Shown one piece after another: positions 23,934 to 33,942 of a stretch of DNA of 64,000 nucleotides. The position numbers and the translations under genes were made by a program. The stretch covers positions 124,001 through 188,000 of the forward strand of contig CADEFU010000004.1 in NCBI GenBank assembly GCA_902826695.1, in the 5' to 3' direction. Under the pieces are notes generated by a model, which was given only the letters and a program-made list of their open reading frames with translations, made no database searches and was not told the DNA's origin. The stretch's first letter is position 1, and each line of letters begins with the position of its first letter. Origin of the DNA: an uncultured Alphaproteobacteria bacterium. Lineage in GTDB: Bacteria > Pseudomonadota > Alphaproteobacteria > Micropepsales > Micropepsaceae.

Positions 23934-25448
23934 CTAGCGGTTCACTTTGCCGGCCGCTCGCTGCGCCTCTTCGGCGGCGCGGAACAGGGCCGCGGATTTG
24001 TACACCGTCTCCATGAACTCGGCCTCCGGGTCACTGTCGGCGACCACGCCGCCGCCGGCCTGCACGTACATCGTGCCGTCCTTGACGATCGCGGTCCGCA
24101 GCACAATGCACGTGTCCATCGTGCCGTTCGCCGAGAAATAGCCGACCGTGCCGCCGTAAATGCCGCGCTTTTCCTTCTCCAGCTCGTCGATGATCTCAAG
24201 CGCGCGGATCTTCGGCGCCCCGCTGGTCGTGCCGGCCGGAAAGCCCGCGACCAGCGCGTCGACCGCGTCCTTGTCGGCGCGCAACTTGCCCTCGACGTTC
24301 GAGACGATGTGCTGCACGTGGCTGTACTTCTCGATCACGAACTGCTCCGTCACGTTCACCGTGCCGGTCACCGCCACGCGGCCCACGTCGTTGCGGCCGA
24401 GGTCGAGCAGCATCAAATGCTCCGCCCGCTCCTTCGGATCGGCGAGCAGCTTGTCGGCCAACGCTTTGTCCTCGGCCGGGTTCGCGCCGCGCCGGATCGT
24501 GCCCGCGATCGGACGGATCGTCACCACGCCGTCGCGCACGCGCACCAGAATTTCCGGGCTCGATCCCACGACCGAAAAGCCGGGATAGTTCAGGAAGTAG
24601 AGATAGGGCGAGGGGTTCAGCCGCCGCAGCGCGCGATAAAGCTGCAGCGGCGGCAGCGTGAACGGCCGGCGGAAGCGCTGGCTCGGCACCACCTGAAAAA
24701 TGTCGCCGGCCGCGATGTACTCCTTCGCGCGGGCGACCATGCTGAGGTACTCGGCCTTCGTCGTGTTCGACTGCGGCTCGGCCAGCGCCAGCGGATCGCC
24801 GGCATAGGCGTCTTCGGGCAACCGGTTGCGCGCAAAGTCGACGGCGACGGCCGACAGCCGCTCCTCCGCCCGGTCGTAGGCCTGGCGCGCGCTCACCCCG
24901 GCTTGCGGGAACACCGGCGTCGCGATCGTCACATCGGCGCGCACCGCGTCGAAGATCGCAACGATCGTGGGGCGCACCAGAATGGCGTCCGGCACGCCCA
25001 GCGGATCGGGCTTCGTCGCCGGCAGCCGCTCCATCAGGCGCACCATGTCGTGCCCGAGATAGCCGAACAGGCCCGAGGCCATCGGCGGCAGGGCAGGGGG
25101 CAGCTCCATCCGCGTTGCCGCGATCAGCGCGCGCAGCGAAACGAGCGGCGCGGCGGCCTCCGGCACAAAAGCCTCCGGCGCCTCCTGCGCGCGCAGGTTC
25201 AGCTCCGCCTTCGCGCCCCGGCAGCGCCAAATGATGTCGGGCTTGAGGCCGATGATGGAGTACCGCCCGCGCGTGTCGCCGCCCTGAACGCTCTCCAGCA
25301 GGAACGCGTACGGGTCGCCCGCGCCGAGCTTCATCCACGCCGACACCGGCGTGTCCAAGTCCGCGACGACCGAACGCGCCACGATCTGCGCCCGGCCCGC
25401 GTCATAGACCTGCCGGAACGCCTCAAGCGTGGGAAAGGGTTCCGTCAT
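23934..25448 (-). CDS. trpE: Anthranilate synthase component I
   Basis: 504 residues; makes anthranilate from chorismate together with TrpG. The feedback-site motif LLES lies in FLLESVQGGDTRGRYSIIG (N-terminal), the chorismate-binding core shows PIAGTIRRGANPAED, LLDLGRNDVGRV, FPAGTTSGAPKIRA and GIYGGTVGYFS. The C-terminal SDPEAEF is typical. The ATG overlaps the ppiD stop by 4 bp. Ordinarily trpG follows at once in alphaproteobacteria; here about 21.6 kb intervene and the 3' side carries repeats and a REP-like element. Confidence 0.96.
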   Translation of the reverse strand: MTEPFPTLEAFRQVYDAGRAQIVARSVVADLDTPVSAWMKLGAGDPYAFLLESVQGGDTRGRYSIIGLKPDIIWRCRGAKAELNLRAQEAPEAFVPEAAAPLVSLRALIAATRMELPPALPPMASGLFGYLGHDMVRLMERLPATKPDPLGVPDAILVRPTIVAIFDAVRADVTIATPVFPQAGVSARQAYDRAEERLSAVAVDFARNRLPEDAYAGDPLALAEPQSNTTKAEYLSMVARAKEYIAAGDIFQVVPSQRFRRPFTLPPLQLYRALRRLNPSPYLYFLNYPGFSVVGSSPEILVRVRDGVVTIRPIAGTIRRGANPAEDKALADKLLADPKERAEHLMLLDLGRNDVGRVAVTGTVNVTEQFVIEKYSHVQHIVSNVEGKLRADKDAVDALVAGFPAGTTSGAPKIRALEIIDELEKEKRGIYGGTVGYFSANGTMDTCIVLRTAIVKDGTMYVQAGGGVVADSDPEAEFMETVYKSAALFRAAEEAQRAAGKVNR

Positions 25449-27319
25449 TCGTTGGCGTGGAACTTATTGAACTGTGCCTCGTCGATCACAACACCCACCT
25501 CGCCGCGCACGGCCTTGGTGAACTGATCGACGTAGTCTTCCGCAAACACCTGCCGCAACATCGCCGCCGACTGTTGACGCGCCGGATCGTCATCCGCTTC
25601 CGGCACAAACTCAACGCTGGCCACACGACCGACAACACGCCCGACGCCCGTCGCTACAGAACCGGAGAAGAACCCGCCAACCTTCACATCGCCCGCTGCG
25701 CTGACCGCGTCCGGCCCGAAGACGGGATGGCGCGGATTGCGATCCATCGGATCGGTCTTCAACACCGACATACCGAGCGACGAGGCGATCGAGGCCATCG
25801 ACTGCCCGGCATCGCCCTTCTTGGCGAGGTCGTCGGCGATCTTGATCAGCTTGTTCTCAAGCTCCTCCGCCCGCCAATCGGCGAGCACCTGAGCGCGCAC
25901 CTGATCGAACGGCTTCTTCGCGCCCGGTGTGACCTTGTCGACGCGGAACATATAGCGCGCACCATCCGTCGCCTCCCCGATGTCGGAGTCTGCACCCGTA
26001 TCCGCCGCAAACACCTGCCCCAAGAAATCGCCCGCAGGCAGCCCAGCCACCGGTTGGCCCGCCGCGTCCTTACCCCCGGCATCGACCGCCGCAACCTTGA
26101 CCGCCGCGACCTTCGTCAACGTGGCCGCTTCCTCGATCGTCTTGCCTTCGCCGACCGCCTCTTCGAACTTGTTCGTGAGCGCGCTCAACAGGTCCTTCGA
26201 GCGGTCCTCGACGAACCGCTTGCGAATTTCCTCGCGCGCCTCATCGAGCGTCTTGACGGTCCCGGGCGTGATCCCAAGCACGCGCACGATGACCCAGCCG
26301 AACGGCCCCTTGACCGGCTCGCTGACCTTGTTCAGAGCAAGCTCAAACGCAGCAGGCGGGATCGTGGTGTCGGTCTTGGAAACGTCGCCAAGCTTGATGT
26401 CCTCAAGCTTGAACCCTTCCGCCTGCGCCACGGCCTCGAACGTCTGCCCGGCGTCGAGCTTTGCCTTCGCCGCTTTCGCCGCCGCCTCGGACTTGAACTT
26501 GATCTGCTCAAGCTTGCGCTTCTCCGGCGTCTCGAAGAACCGCTTCGCGCGCTCGTAGGCGGCCTTGATCTCTTCTTCGGTAACAACCACGCCGGCCGCC
26601 ACATCCGCGGGCTTGATAGCGACGTAGCTAAAGCCGCGGTACTCCGGCGCGCTGTAACGCGCCGCAGCGTGCTTCTCGTAGTATTTCTTGAGCGCAGCCT
26701 CGGCGGGGTCGCCAATCGTGCCAGCGCGCGCCGCATCGATCACCACGTACTCCATCACGCGGCGCTCCAAACGGTACTTGTGCAGCGCCCGCTCAAGCCC
26801 CGGCGGCAGCGTCGTGCCGCTGGTGATCGAGCGCAACATTTGGCTGCGCAGCAAATCGCTGCGGATCATTTCGTAGAATTGCGCCTCGCTGAACTGACCC
26901 TGCTGCAGGATCATCTGCAGCCTGTTGGTGTCCACGCCGCCGCGGCCGTCGCCGATATTGGCCCGCAAGACATCCACGATCTGCTCGTTGGTGACGCTGA
27001 GCCCCATGGTCTTGGCTTTAGCCAGCAGCGCCTCGCGCGTGAGCAGCTCGTCCAGGGCCACGCGGTCGAAGTTCAGCGCCTTCGCCTGCGCGGTCGAAAG
27101 CTCCTGCTTCGTCTCGCGCGCGAACTTGGCAATGTAGTTCGTAAATTCCTGCTGGAACCGCTCGGGCGTGATGTCGGTGCCGCCGACGGTCGCGATCTTC
27201 GTCGTCGTGGTGACGTTCATCCAGTCCTGGACACCCCAAATACCGAAGCTGCCCACCAGCAGCAGAATGAGGATCGCCGCGACCCATCCCTTGGACCAAT
27301 TGCGCAAACTTTCAAGCAT
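25445..27319 (-). CDS. ppiD: Membrane-anchored periplasmic peptidyl-prolyl isomerase / chaperone (PpiD-like)
   Basis: 624 residues. The N-terminal cytoplasmic stub and single helix (WVAAILILLLVGSFGIWGV, 12-30) anchor a large periplasmic part. A SurA_N-like chaperone region (ITPERFQQEF, ALDELLTREALLAKAKTMG) precedes a parvulin-like region (FEAVAQAEGFKLEDIKLG, VSEPVKGPFGWVIVRVLGI) near residues 240-370. PpiD assists folding of exported outer-membrane proteins. It is translationally coupled to trpE, the standard alphaproteobacterial arrangement, and is divergent from tpiA. Confidence 0.92.
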   Translation of the reverse strand: MLESLRNWSKGWVAAILILLLVGSFGIWGVQDWMNVTTTTKIATVGGTDITPERFQQEFTNYIAKFARETKQELSTAQAKALNFDRVALDELLTREALLAKAKTMGLSVTNEQIVDVLRANIGDGRGGVDTNRLQMILQQGQFSEAQFYEMIRSDLLRSQMLRSITSGTTLPPGLERALHKYRLERRVMEYVVIDAARAGTIGDPAEAALKKYYEKHAAARYSAPEYRGFSYVAIKPADVAAGVVVTEEEIKAAYERAKRFFETPEKRKLEQIKFKSEAAAKAAKAKLDAGQTFEAVAQAEGFKLEDIKLGDVSKTDTTIPPAAFELALNKVSEPVKGPFGWVIVRVLGITPGTVKTLDEAREEIRKRFVEDRSKDLLSALTNKFEEAVGEGKTIEEAATLTKVAAVKVAAVDAGGKDAAGQPVAGLPAGDFLGQVFAADTGADSDIGEATDGARYMFRVDKVTPGAKKPFDQVRAQVLADWRAEELENKLIKIADDLAKKGDAGQSMASIASSLGMSVLKTDPMDRNPRHPVFGPDAVSAAGDVKVGGFFSGSVATGVGRVVGRVASVEFVPEADDDPARQQSAAMLRQVFAEDYVDQFTKAVRGEVGVVIDEAQFNKFHANE

Positions 27320-27538
27320 GGGGTGTTGTAACCGGATTATCTAAGTTGTTGTCAGCCGACCGCTTTCGGGCGCACGAAGCCGGGAGGCCCGCTTAAAGAG
27401 GGCGCCGGCCGGCACCCTAAACCGAAGCGGGCGGGATATTAGGGGCCACCCCACCCGGCGGCAAGCCAGGCAGCGCTTGACCTGGACGGATGCCAGTGGC
27501 TTTCGTTCGCCCACCACACCCGGCAGGGAAGCAAGACC

Positions 27539-28285
27539 GTGAAGCAGCTCATCGCAGGCAATTGGAAGATGAATGGCCTTCTAGCCGCCAAGGCAGAGGT
27601 CGTGGCGCTGGCAAACGCGCTGAAAGGCCGCGCCGTGCCCGAGGTGCTTGTCTGCCCGCCTGCGACCCTCTTGCGCGCGCTCATCGATACGGTGGAGCAA
27701 AGCCCCGTGCGCCTTGGCGGCCAATCCTGCCACGCTAAAGAAAGCGGCGCCCATACCGGCGACATCAGCGCCGAGATGCTGAAGGACGCGGGTGCCAGCT
27801 ACGTCATCGTTGGTCACTCCGAACGCCGCACCGATCACAAAGAATCAAGCGCCGAAGTCGCCGCCCAAGCCAACGCCGCTTGGCGTGCAGGCCTCGCCGC
27901 CATCATCTGCATTGGCGAAACCGACGCCGAGCGCGCCTCAGGCCGCATGCAGGACGTGCTGGCAGCCCAAATCGACGGCAGCATTCCGGCCGCTGCTACA
28001 GCCCAGAACACCGCCGTCGCGTACGAACCCATCTGGGCCATCGGCACCGGCAAGACTGCGTCACGCGCCGACATCGAAGAAGCGCACGCCTTCATCCGCG
28101 CCCGCATCGAAGCGAAGTTGGGTGCAGCCGGCCGCGCCATCCGTTTGCTCTACGGCGGCTCGGTCAAGCCGTCAAACGCGAAGGAAATCCTTCACGCCAA
28201 AGGCGTCGACGGCGTCCTCGTCGGCGGCGCCAGCCTGAAGGCGTCGGACTTCCTCGCCATCATCGACGGCGCGAAGCTCGACTAG
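27539..28285 (+). CDS. tpiA: Triosephosphate isomerase
   Basis: 248 residues from a GTG start. Interconverts glyceraldehyde-3-phosphate and dihydroxyacetone phosphate. Active-site residues: Lys in GNWKMNG (about residue 10), His in VGHSERR, Glu in AYEPIWAIGTGKTA, and the phosphate-binding LLYGGSVKPSN. A complete TIM barrel. It is divergent from ppiD and convergent with the SDR gene: both stop codons share the palindrome CTAG at 28282-28285. Confidence 0.97.
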   Translation: MKQLIAGNWKMNGLLAAKAEVVALANALKGRAVPEVLVCPPATLLRALIDTVEQSPVRLGGQSCHAKESGAHTGDISAEMLKDAGASYVIVGHSERRTDHKESSAEVAAQANAAWRAGLAAIICIGETDAERASGRMQDVLAAQIDGSIPAAATAQNTAVAYEPIWAIGTGKTASRADIEEAHAFIRARIEAKLGAAGRAIRLLYGGSVKPSNAKEILHAKGVDGVLVGGASLKASDFLAIIDGAKLD

Positions 28286-29064
28286 AACACCGCATACCCG
28301 CCATCGACCACGAGCGTGTCGCCGGAGTGATACGCCGAAGCATCGCTGGCGAGATAGACCGCGATGCCGCCGAAGTCCGCGGGCTGCCCCCAGCGCCGCA
28401 TCGGCACGCGCGGGATGACCTTCTCGGAAAACGCCGGCGACGCTTGCGCCATTGCCGTCATATCGGTCGCGATCCATCCGGGCAGGATCGCATTGGCGCG
28501 CACGCCGTCGCGCGCGAACTCGACCGCGATACCGCGCATCATCGAGATCACCGCGCCTTTGGTCGCCGCGTAGTGCTGATTGCGCGCAGCCCCTTCGATG
28601 CCGGCAAGGCTCGCAACGACGACCAGCGATCCGCCAGGGTCACCCTTGCCCGCGCGCTCGCGCATATGCCGCGCACCTTCGCGCAGCGTGAAAAACGCAC
28701 CTTCCTGATTGACCGCGACGACCTTGCGAAACTGCTCAAGCGAGATATCGAGGAACGACCGCGCGGCCGACCCGATGCCGGCGTTCGCAAACACCGCATC
28801 GATACGTCCAAGCTTTGCGGCGACTGTCTTCATGCCCTCAACAACTTGGGCCTCGTCCGACACGTCCACATTTTGCGTGAGCACGCGCCGTCCGTGCGCC
28901 TTCAGCGTCGCCTCTGCCGCGCGGTTTTTGTCCCCATTCGTGCCCCAGATCGCGACGTCGGCCCCAGACGCCGCCAGCGCTTCGGCCATGCCCAATCCGA
29001 TCCCGCCGTTTCCGCCGGTTACGAGCGCAACTTTGCCCGTGAGGTCAAAAGGCTTGTAAGTCAT
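28282..29064 (-). CDS. Short-chain dehydrogenase/reductase
   Basis: About 260 residues from the preferred ATG (MTYKPFDLTGKVALVTGG); a start at 29088 would add eight residues. Classical SDR motifs: TGGNGGIG (cofactor), NAG in FANAGIG, catalytic Ser in ASLAGIEGA, YAATK (Tyr, Lys), and ILPGWIATDM. The C-terminus ends VVDGGYAVF. Resembles 2-deoxy-D-gluconate or gluconate 5-dehydrogenases; substrate not determined. Confidence 0.88.
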   Translation of the reverse strand: MTYKPFDLTGKVALVTGGNGGIGLGMAEALAASGADVAIWGTNGDKNRAAEATLKAHGRRVLTQNVDVSDEAQVVEGMKTVAAKLGRIDAVFANAGIGSAARSFLDISLEQFRKVVAVNQEGAFFTLREGARHMRERAGKGDPGGSLVVVASLAGIEGAARNQHYAATKGAVISMMRGIAVEFARDGVRANAILPGWIATDMTAMAQASPAFSEKVIPRVPMRRWGQPADFGGIAVYLASDASAYHSGDTLVVDGGYAVF

Positions 29065-29245
29065 TGATCCCTTTCGTGAGCAGCCCACACCACCTGGGCG
29101 AGCAGCCCATCTCTTCTATCGTCTAAGTGGTCCGATCCACATCTTGCACCTCGAGCGGCGCTCGCGCAGGTTAGCGCGCCGGGGCGCGTCGCGGGAGTCG
29201 TGATTGCAAGCCCGGTGGCCACCTCTCACGCTACGGAAAAGTGCC

Positions 29246-30169
29246 ATGCGTTTCGCACAGCCGGCGCGCTTAGCTCTGATCGGACTCGCACTCATCGGTC
29301 TTGCTAGCTGCGCGACGAACCAACCCAGCGGGGGTGGCGGCAATTACAAGATCGGCAACCCGTATCAAATCGCCGGCGTTTGGTACTACCCGAAGGAAGA
29401 CCCGTTCTACGACGAAACGGGAATCGCATCTTGGTACGGCGAAGACTTCCACGGCAAAGCAACCGCCAACGGCGAACGCTATGACATGCATGCGTTCACG
29501 GCAGCCCATCGCACGCTGCCCATGCCCGTGATCGTGCGCGTGACGAATCTGGAGAACGGCCGCTCGCTAAGACTGCGCGTCAACGACCGTGGACCGTTCG
29601 CACGCGGCCGGATCATCGACGTGTCCCGTCGCGCCGCCGACCTGCTGGGATTCAAACAGAACGGTACTGCGCGCGTGCGCGTTCAGTTCGAGAGCAGGGC
29701 CGAGATCGGCGCCAGCCCGCCGCAAGACGAAGACGAAATCGCAGCCGCACGTCCCGGCGCCGTCAGTGCCGCGCCCGTCACCTCGGTCGCCAGCAGCGAA
29801 CTCGCCCCACCGCCGGGTGCAGCCTCCGCCGCGCCGCGCACGAGTGCACCGGAAATCCGAGTGGCGTCCGCGGCGCCCATCGTATCGCAAGCAAACGATG
29901 GTACTGATGGCGTGGTGACCGTGGTCCCCGTGCCGGCCAACACCCAAATCTGGGTACAGGTCGGTGCCTTCCTGTCCCGTTCCAACGCTGACCGCCTTGC
30001 GCAGCGCCTCGTTTATGTCGGCGCGCCACGCGTAACCGCATCCAGCGCCAACGGCAAACCTGTCTACCGAGTCCGCTTCGGACCCTATACCAACGTCGAA
30101 CAAGCCGATTCGATGTTGAACTCCGTTATCGAAAAGGGTCAGAACGGCGCCCACATTGTTGTCGAGTAA
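29246..30169 (+). CDS. rlpA: Septal-ring lytic transglycosylase RlpA, lipoprotein
   Basis: 307 residues from the ATG at 29246 (MRFAQPARLALIG); the upstream in-frame start at 29204 lacks support. The lipobox LASC directs it to the outer membrane. The double-psi beta-barrel domain is clear: GIASWYGEDFHGKATANGERYDMHAFTAAH, and NDRGPFARGRIIDVSRRAA. A linker rich in Ala/Pro/Ser is followed by a C-terminal SPOR domain (IWVQVGAFLSRSNADRL, YRVRFGPYTNVEQAD), which binds denuded peptidoglycan at the division site. First gene of a packed run reaching the MBL hydrolase gene. Confidence 0.93.
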   Translation: MRFAQPARLALIGLALIGLASCATNQPSGGGGNYKIGNPYQIAGVWYYPKEDPFYDETGIASWYGEDFHGKATANGERYDMHAFTAAHRTLPMPVIVRVTNLENGRSLRLRVNDRGPFARGRIIDVSRRAADLLGFKQNGTARVRVQFESRAEIGASPPQDEDEIAAARPGAVSAAPVTSVASSELAPPPGAASAAPRTSAPEIRVASAAPIVSQANDGTDGVVTVVPVPANTQIWVQVGAFLSRSNADRLAQRLVYVGAPRVTASSANGKPVYRVRFGPYTNVEQADSMLNSVIEKGQNGAHIVVE

Positions 30170-30176
30170 GGAACTC

Positions 30177-31415
30177 ATGCGTTCTCTAACTGCCGTCTTC
30201 GCCGTGCTTTTCACAGCCACCTTTGCGGCTGCGCAGCCCGTCACCCCAGATCCCTCCACCGCGCTACAGACCAACGCGCAGTTTGCGGTGATGATGGACT
30301 ACGAGACAGGGTCGCTGTTGTTCTCGAAAGACGGCGACCAGCCGATGGCCCCGGCCTCGATGGCCAAGCTGATGACGGTCGCGATCCTGTTCGAGAAGCT
30401 AAAGCACGGCGAACTGCGACTGACCGACACCTTCACCGTTAGCGAGCGCGCTTGGCGCCTCTCTGTCGCCGGCAAGAACGAATCCTCGAAGATGTTCGTC
30501 AGCGTCGGTTCGCAGATAAAGGTCGAAGACCTTCTACGCGGCATCATCATCCAATCGGGCAACGATGCGTGCACGGTCGTCGCCGAACACCTCTCGGGCT
30601 CGGAAGAGGCATTCTCGGAGTTGATGAACGCGGAAGCCAAGAAGATCGGCCTCAAAGATTCGGTCTTCAAGAACGCCAGTGGCTTGCCGCATCCAGAGAT
30701 GCACGTCACCGCGCACGACCTCGCCAAGCTTGCGCAATACCTGATCCGCGAATTCCCTGAGCACTATCACTACTTCGCCGAGCGCGAGTTCGTTTGGAAC
30801 GGCATCAAACAGGCGAACCGCAATCTGCTGCTCGGCAGCTACCCGGGCGCGGATGGACTGAAGACCGGCCACACTGCCGACTCGGGTTACGGCCTGGTTT
30901 CTTCGGCAGCGCAGGATGGCCGCCGCCTGATCCTCGTTGTGAACGGCCTCAAGAGCGAGGCCGATCGTGCGGCGGAATCGAAACGCCTGCTCGACCTCGG
31001 CTTCCGTGAATTCCGCACCTACGCGCTGCTTAAGGCTGGCGATATCGTCGGCGAAGCTGAAGTCTTTGCAGGTGAAGCGAGCGCGGTCCCACTCGCGGTC
31101 CGCCAACCGGTAAAGATCCTCATGCGGCGCGCCTCGCGCGACGGCCTCAAAGTCGTCCTTTCTTACAACGAGCCCGTCGCCGCCCCGGTGGCGCGCGGTA
31201 AAGAACTCGGAAAGCTCACAATCTCGGCGCCTGGCGTGCCCGATACGACAGTCCCGGTCTATGCCGGCGCCGAAGTCGACTCAGGCGGCCTCTTCACGCA
31301 AATCAAGGTCGGCCTCAAAGATCTGATTTCAGGTGAACCCACGCCGAGCCCCGCTTCCGAATTGATCCAACTGCCCGAAAGCGCGGAAGCCAACGCCGCC
31401 CCGCCGACGCAATGA
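30177..31415 (+). CDS. dacA: D-alanyl-D-alanine carboxypeptidase (DacA/PBP5-like)
   Basis: 412 residues; trims the terminal D-Ala of peptidoglycan stem peptides in the periplasm. The start MRSLTAVFAVLFTATFAAAQ is a signal peptide, preceded by AAGGAA. Active-site motifs: SMAK (catalytic Ser), SGN and KTG in GLKTGHTA. The C-terminal domain after about residue 290 corresponds to the PBP5 C-terminal region. It starts 7 bp after the rlpA stop and overlaps tmk by 4 bp. Confidence 0.95.
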   Translation: MRSLTAVFAVLFTATFAAAQPVTPDPSTALQTNAQFAVMMDYETGSLLFSKDGDQPMAPASMAKLMTVAILFEKLKHGELRLTDTFTVSERAWRLSVAGKNESSKMFVSVGSQIKVEDLLRGIIIQSGNDACTVVAEHLSGSEEAFSELMNAEAKKIGLKDSVFKNASGLPHPEMHVTAHDLAKLAQYLIREFPEHYHYFAEREFVWNGIKQANRNLLLGSYPGADGLKTGHTADSGYGLVSSAAQDGRRLILVVNGLKSEADRAAESKRLLDLGFREFRTYALLKAGDIVGEAEVFAGEASAVPLAVRQPVKILMRRASRDGLKVVLSYNEPVAAPVARGKELGKLTISAPGVPDTTVPVYAGAEVDSGGLFTQIKVGLKDLISGEPTPSPASELIQLPESAEANAAPPTQ

Positions 31416-32044
31416 AGCGCGGCCGCTTCATCACGTTCGAGGGCGGCGAGGGCACCGGCAAATCCACGCAGGTCCGGCTTCTGGTGCAGTATCTGAAACA
31501 GACCGGCGCGGACGTCGTCCAAACACGCGAACCCGGCGGTTCGCCATCGGCCGAGGAAATCCGAGCGCTGCTCGTCACCGGGGCCGCCGACCGTTGGTCA
31601 CCAATGGCCGAGACGCTGCTCTTCTACGCCGCGCGCGTCGAGCATTGGCGGCAAGTGATAGAACCTGCGCTCGCGCGGGGCGCGCATGTCGTCTGCGACC
31701 GGTTCGCGGACTCCACGATGGCGTATCAGTCATACGCGGGAGGCCTCGATCGCCGCCTGATCGAAGATCTTCATCGCGCGACAATGACCGGTGCCGACCC
31801 CGACCTAACGATCGTCTTGGACATCGCCACCGATCAAGGCCTAAACCGGGCAGCTTCGCGTCACGACGACGAAACGCGATTCGAACGTAAGGGCCGTGAG
31901 TTCCACGAACGCCTGCGCCAGGGCTTTCTCGACATAGCCAAGCGCGCGCCGAAGCGCTGCATCGTCATCGACGCCGCACAATCGATTGAGCAGGTGCAAA
32001 GCGCTGTGCAGTCCGCAATCAAATCGCGCTTGAGCCTCGGCTAA
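31412..32044 (+). CDS. tmk: Thymidylate kinase
   Basis: 210 residues; phosphorylates dTMP to dTDP for DNA synthesis. The P-loop FEGGEGTGKSTQ (residues 9-20), REPGG (DR-type motif) and CDRFADSTMAYQSYAGG are diagnostic. ATGA overlap with dacA and one-base TAATG overlap with holB show tight coupling. dacA-tmk-holB is a standard alphaproteobacterial order. Confidence 0.96.
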   Translation: MKRGRFITFEGGEGTGKSTQVRLLVQYLKQTGADVVQTREPGGSPSAEEIRALLVTGAADRWSPMAETLLFYAARVEHWRQVIEPALARGAHVVCDRFADSTMAYQSYAGGLDRRLIEDLHRATMTGADPDLTIVLDIATDQGLNRAASRHDDETRFERKGREFHERLRQGFLDIAKRAPKRCIVIDAAQSIEQVQSAVQSAIKSRLSLG

Positions 32045-33147
32045 TGGCGCCGCGCGCACGCACCGCAGAAGCGGAACCTGTTCCCGAAAGCGATCGCGTT
32101 GGTGAGCTGCCGCATCCCCGCGCGCAACAGCACCTCTTCGGTCACAGCGATGCCGCGAAGACGTTGGCGACTGCCGCGCGCTCGGGCCGCCTTCATCACG
32201 CATGGATCATCGCGGGGCCGAAAGGTGCGGGCAAAGCAACGCTCGCCTGGCGCTTCGCGCGCGCTCTTCTGGCGCATGGCGCCCAAAACTGCCCTGACGA
32301 TCTTGCCGTACCCCACGATCACCCCATTCAGCGTCAAGTCGCAGCGCTCGCGCACCCCGATCTGATCGTGATCCGGCGCCCGTGGGACGCCGATCGCAAG
32401 CGCTTCAAACTCGAACTCCCGGTCGAAGAGGTACGCCGCCTGCACGGCTTCTTCGCGCGTCACGCGTCGCAAGGCGGCGCGCGCATCGCGATCATCGACG
32501 CGGCCGATGACATGAACCGCGCATCGCAGAACGCGTTGCTCAAGATCCTTGAGGAGCCGCCCGCCCAAGCGCTGCTGCTGCTCGTCTCACACGCGCCTGG
32601 GGGCTTGCTGCCGACCACGCGCTCGCGCTGCCGGACGCTCACGCTGCGCAAGCTCGATCCGGAACCGATGGAAGAGGCGGTCACCGAACTTGCGCCCAAC
32701 CTCGACAGCAAGTCGCGCGCAATTCTGTCGGCGCTCTCGGGAGGTGCGCCGGGCCGCGCACTCGAACTGGCCGAGACCGAAGCTCTCGGCATGTACAAAG
32801 AGATCACCGAGCTGTTGCTCGCGCTCCCGCGGTTGAATGGTGCAAAACTGTTTGCACTCGCCGAAAAGATAGCCCGCGCACCGAACGAACGCGGCCTGCC
32901 TCTATTCGTGACGCTTCTCACAGAGCTGGAAGAGCGAATTGTCCGTGGCGCCCACGCACCGCTGCCACCGATACCGGGCGAGGACGCGGTTCTGCGACAC
33001 CTGCGCGCGGCGGTGCCGCTTGAGCGCTGGCCGGCCCTTTGGGATGCGCTGAAGTTGGAGGCTACGCGCGCCGACGACCTAAACCTCGACAAGAAACAAC
33101 TGGTCCTCAACGCGTTTTTTGCTATTGAGGCGGCCTCGCAGCGTTGA
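32044..33147 (+). CDS. holB: DNA polymerase III delta-prime subunit
   Basis: 367 residues; part of the clamp loader at the replication fork. AAA+ core with a Walker A-like GPKGAGKATLAWRFA, sensor-type IIDAADDMNRASQNALLKILEEPP, and SRCRTLTLRKL. Compared with E. coli, alphaproteobacterial HolB proteins are longer at the N-terminus, as here. Start overlaps the tmk stop by one base. Confidence 0.94.
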   Translation: MAPRARTAEAEPVPESDRVGELPHPRAQQHLFGHSDAAKTLATAARSGRLHHAWIIAGPKGAGKATLAWRFARALLAHGAQNCPDDLAVPHDHPIQRQVAALAHPDLIVIRRPWDADRKRFKLELPVEEVRRLHGFFARHASQGGARIAIIDAADDMNRASQNALLKILEEPPAQALLLLVSHAPGGLLPTTRSRCRTLTLRKLDPEPMEEAVTELAPNLDSKSRAILSALSGGAPGRALELAETEALGMYKEITELLLALPRLNGAKLFALAEKIARAPNERGLPLFVTLLTELEERIVRGAHAPLPPIPGEDAVLRHLRAAVPLERWPALWDALKLEATRADDLNLDKKQLVLNAFFAIEAASQR

Positions 33148-33942
33148 GTGCGCACGCCCATGCTCGTTGACAGCCACTGCCACCTCGACTTTCCGGACTT
33201 CGCAACGGAATTGGACGCCGTCGTCTCGCGCGCCAAGCAAGCGGGCGTGGGCACGATGCTGACCATTGGCACCAGGCTCAAAGCATTCGACGGCGTGCGC
33301 GCGGTGGCCGAGAGGTTCGACAACATTTGGTGCTCGGTCGGTATCCACCCGCACGAAGCCGCCGAAGAACCGATCAACGAAGCAAGCGCGCTGCTCGAGC
33401 GCGCCAACCATCCGCGCGTCGTCGGCATCGGCGAGGCCGGCCTCGACTACTATTACGAGCACAGCCCGCGTGACGATCAGATCAGGAACTTTCGCGCCCA
33501 CATAGAAGCCGCGCGCGAAACCGGACTACCGCTCATCGTCCACGCCCGGGATGCGGATGACGACCTGTGCCAGATCCTTGAAGAAGAAAGCGCCCGCGGA
33601 CAATTTCCGGGCCTTATTCACTGCTTCTCGTCCACCGCAAAGCTCGCAGAGACCTCGCTCAAGCTCGGAATGTACATCTCGATCTCCGGGATCGTGACCT
33701 TCAAGAAAGCTGAGGAACTCCGCCGCATTGTCGCAAACGTGCCCCTCGATCGCCTGCTGGTCGAAACCGACGCGCCGTATCTCGCGCCGATGCCTCACCG
33801 CGGCAAACGCAACGAGCCGGCCTTTGTTACGCACACAGCAGCCAACGTCGCGGCATTGAAAGGCGTGGCCACCGATCGGCTGGCCGATGTAACCACCGAA
33901 AACTTCTTCCGCCTGTTCTCCAAAGCACGGCGCCCGCAATGA
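33148..33942 (+). CDS. tatD: TatD-family metal-dependent deoxyribonuclease
   Basis: About 260 residues. The metal-binding N-terminus DSHCHLDF, GIGEAGLDYY, IVHARDADDD, HCFSST and LVETDAPYLAP are the TatD hallmarks. Start uncertain: GTG at 33148 directly after the holB stop, or ATG at 33160 (MLVDSHCHL), which fits the family better. TatD proteins act in DNA quality control or D-Tyr-tRNA-like processing; in this order (holB-tatD-MBL) they are highly conserved. Overlaps the next gene by 4 bp. Confidence 0.93.
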   Translation: MRTPMLVDSHCHLDFPDFATELDAVVSRAKQAGVGTMLTIGTRLKAFDGVRAVAERFDNIWCSVGIHPHEAAEEPINEASALLERANHPRVVGIGEAGLDYYYEHSPRDDQIRNFRAHIEAARETGLPLIVHARDADDDLCQILEEESARGQFPGLIHCFSSTAKLAETSLKLGMYISISGIVTFKKAEELRRIVANVPLDRLLVETDAPYLAPMPHRGKRNEPAFVTHTAANVAALKGVATDRLADVTTENFFRLFSKARRPQ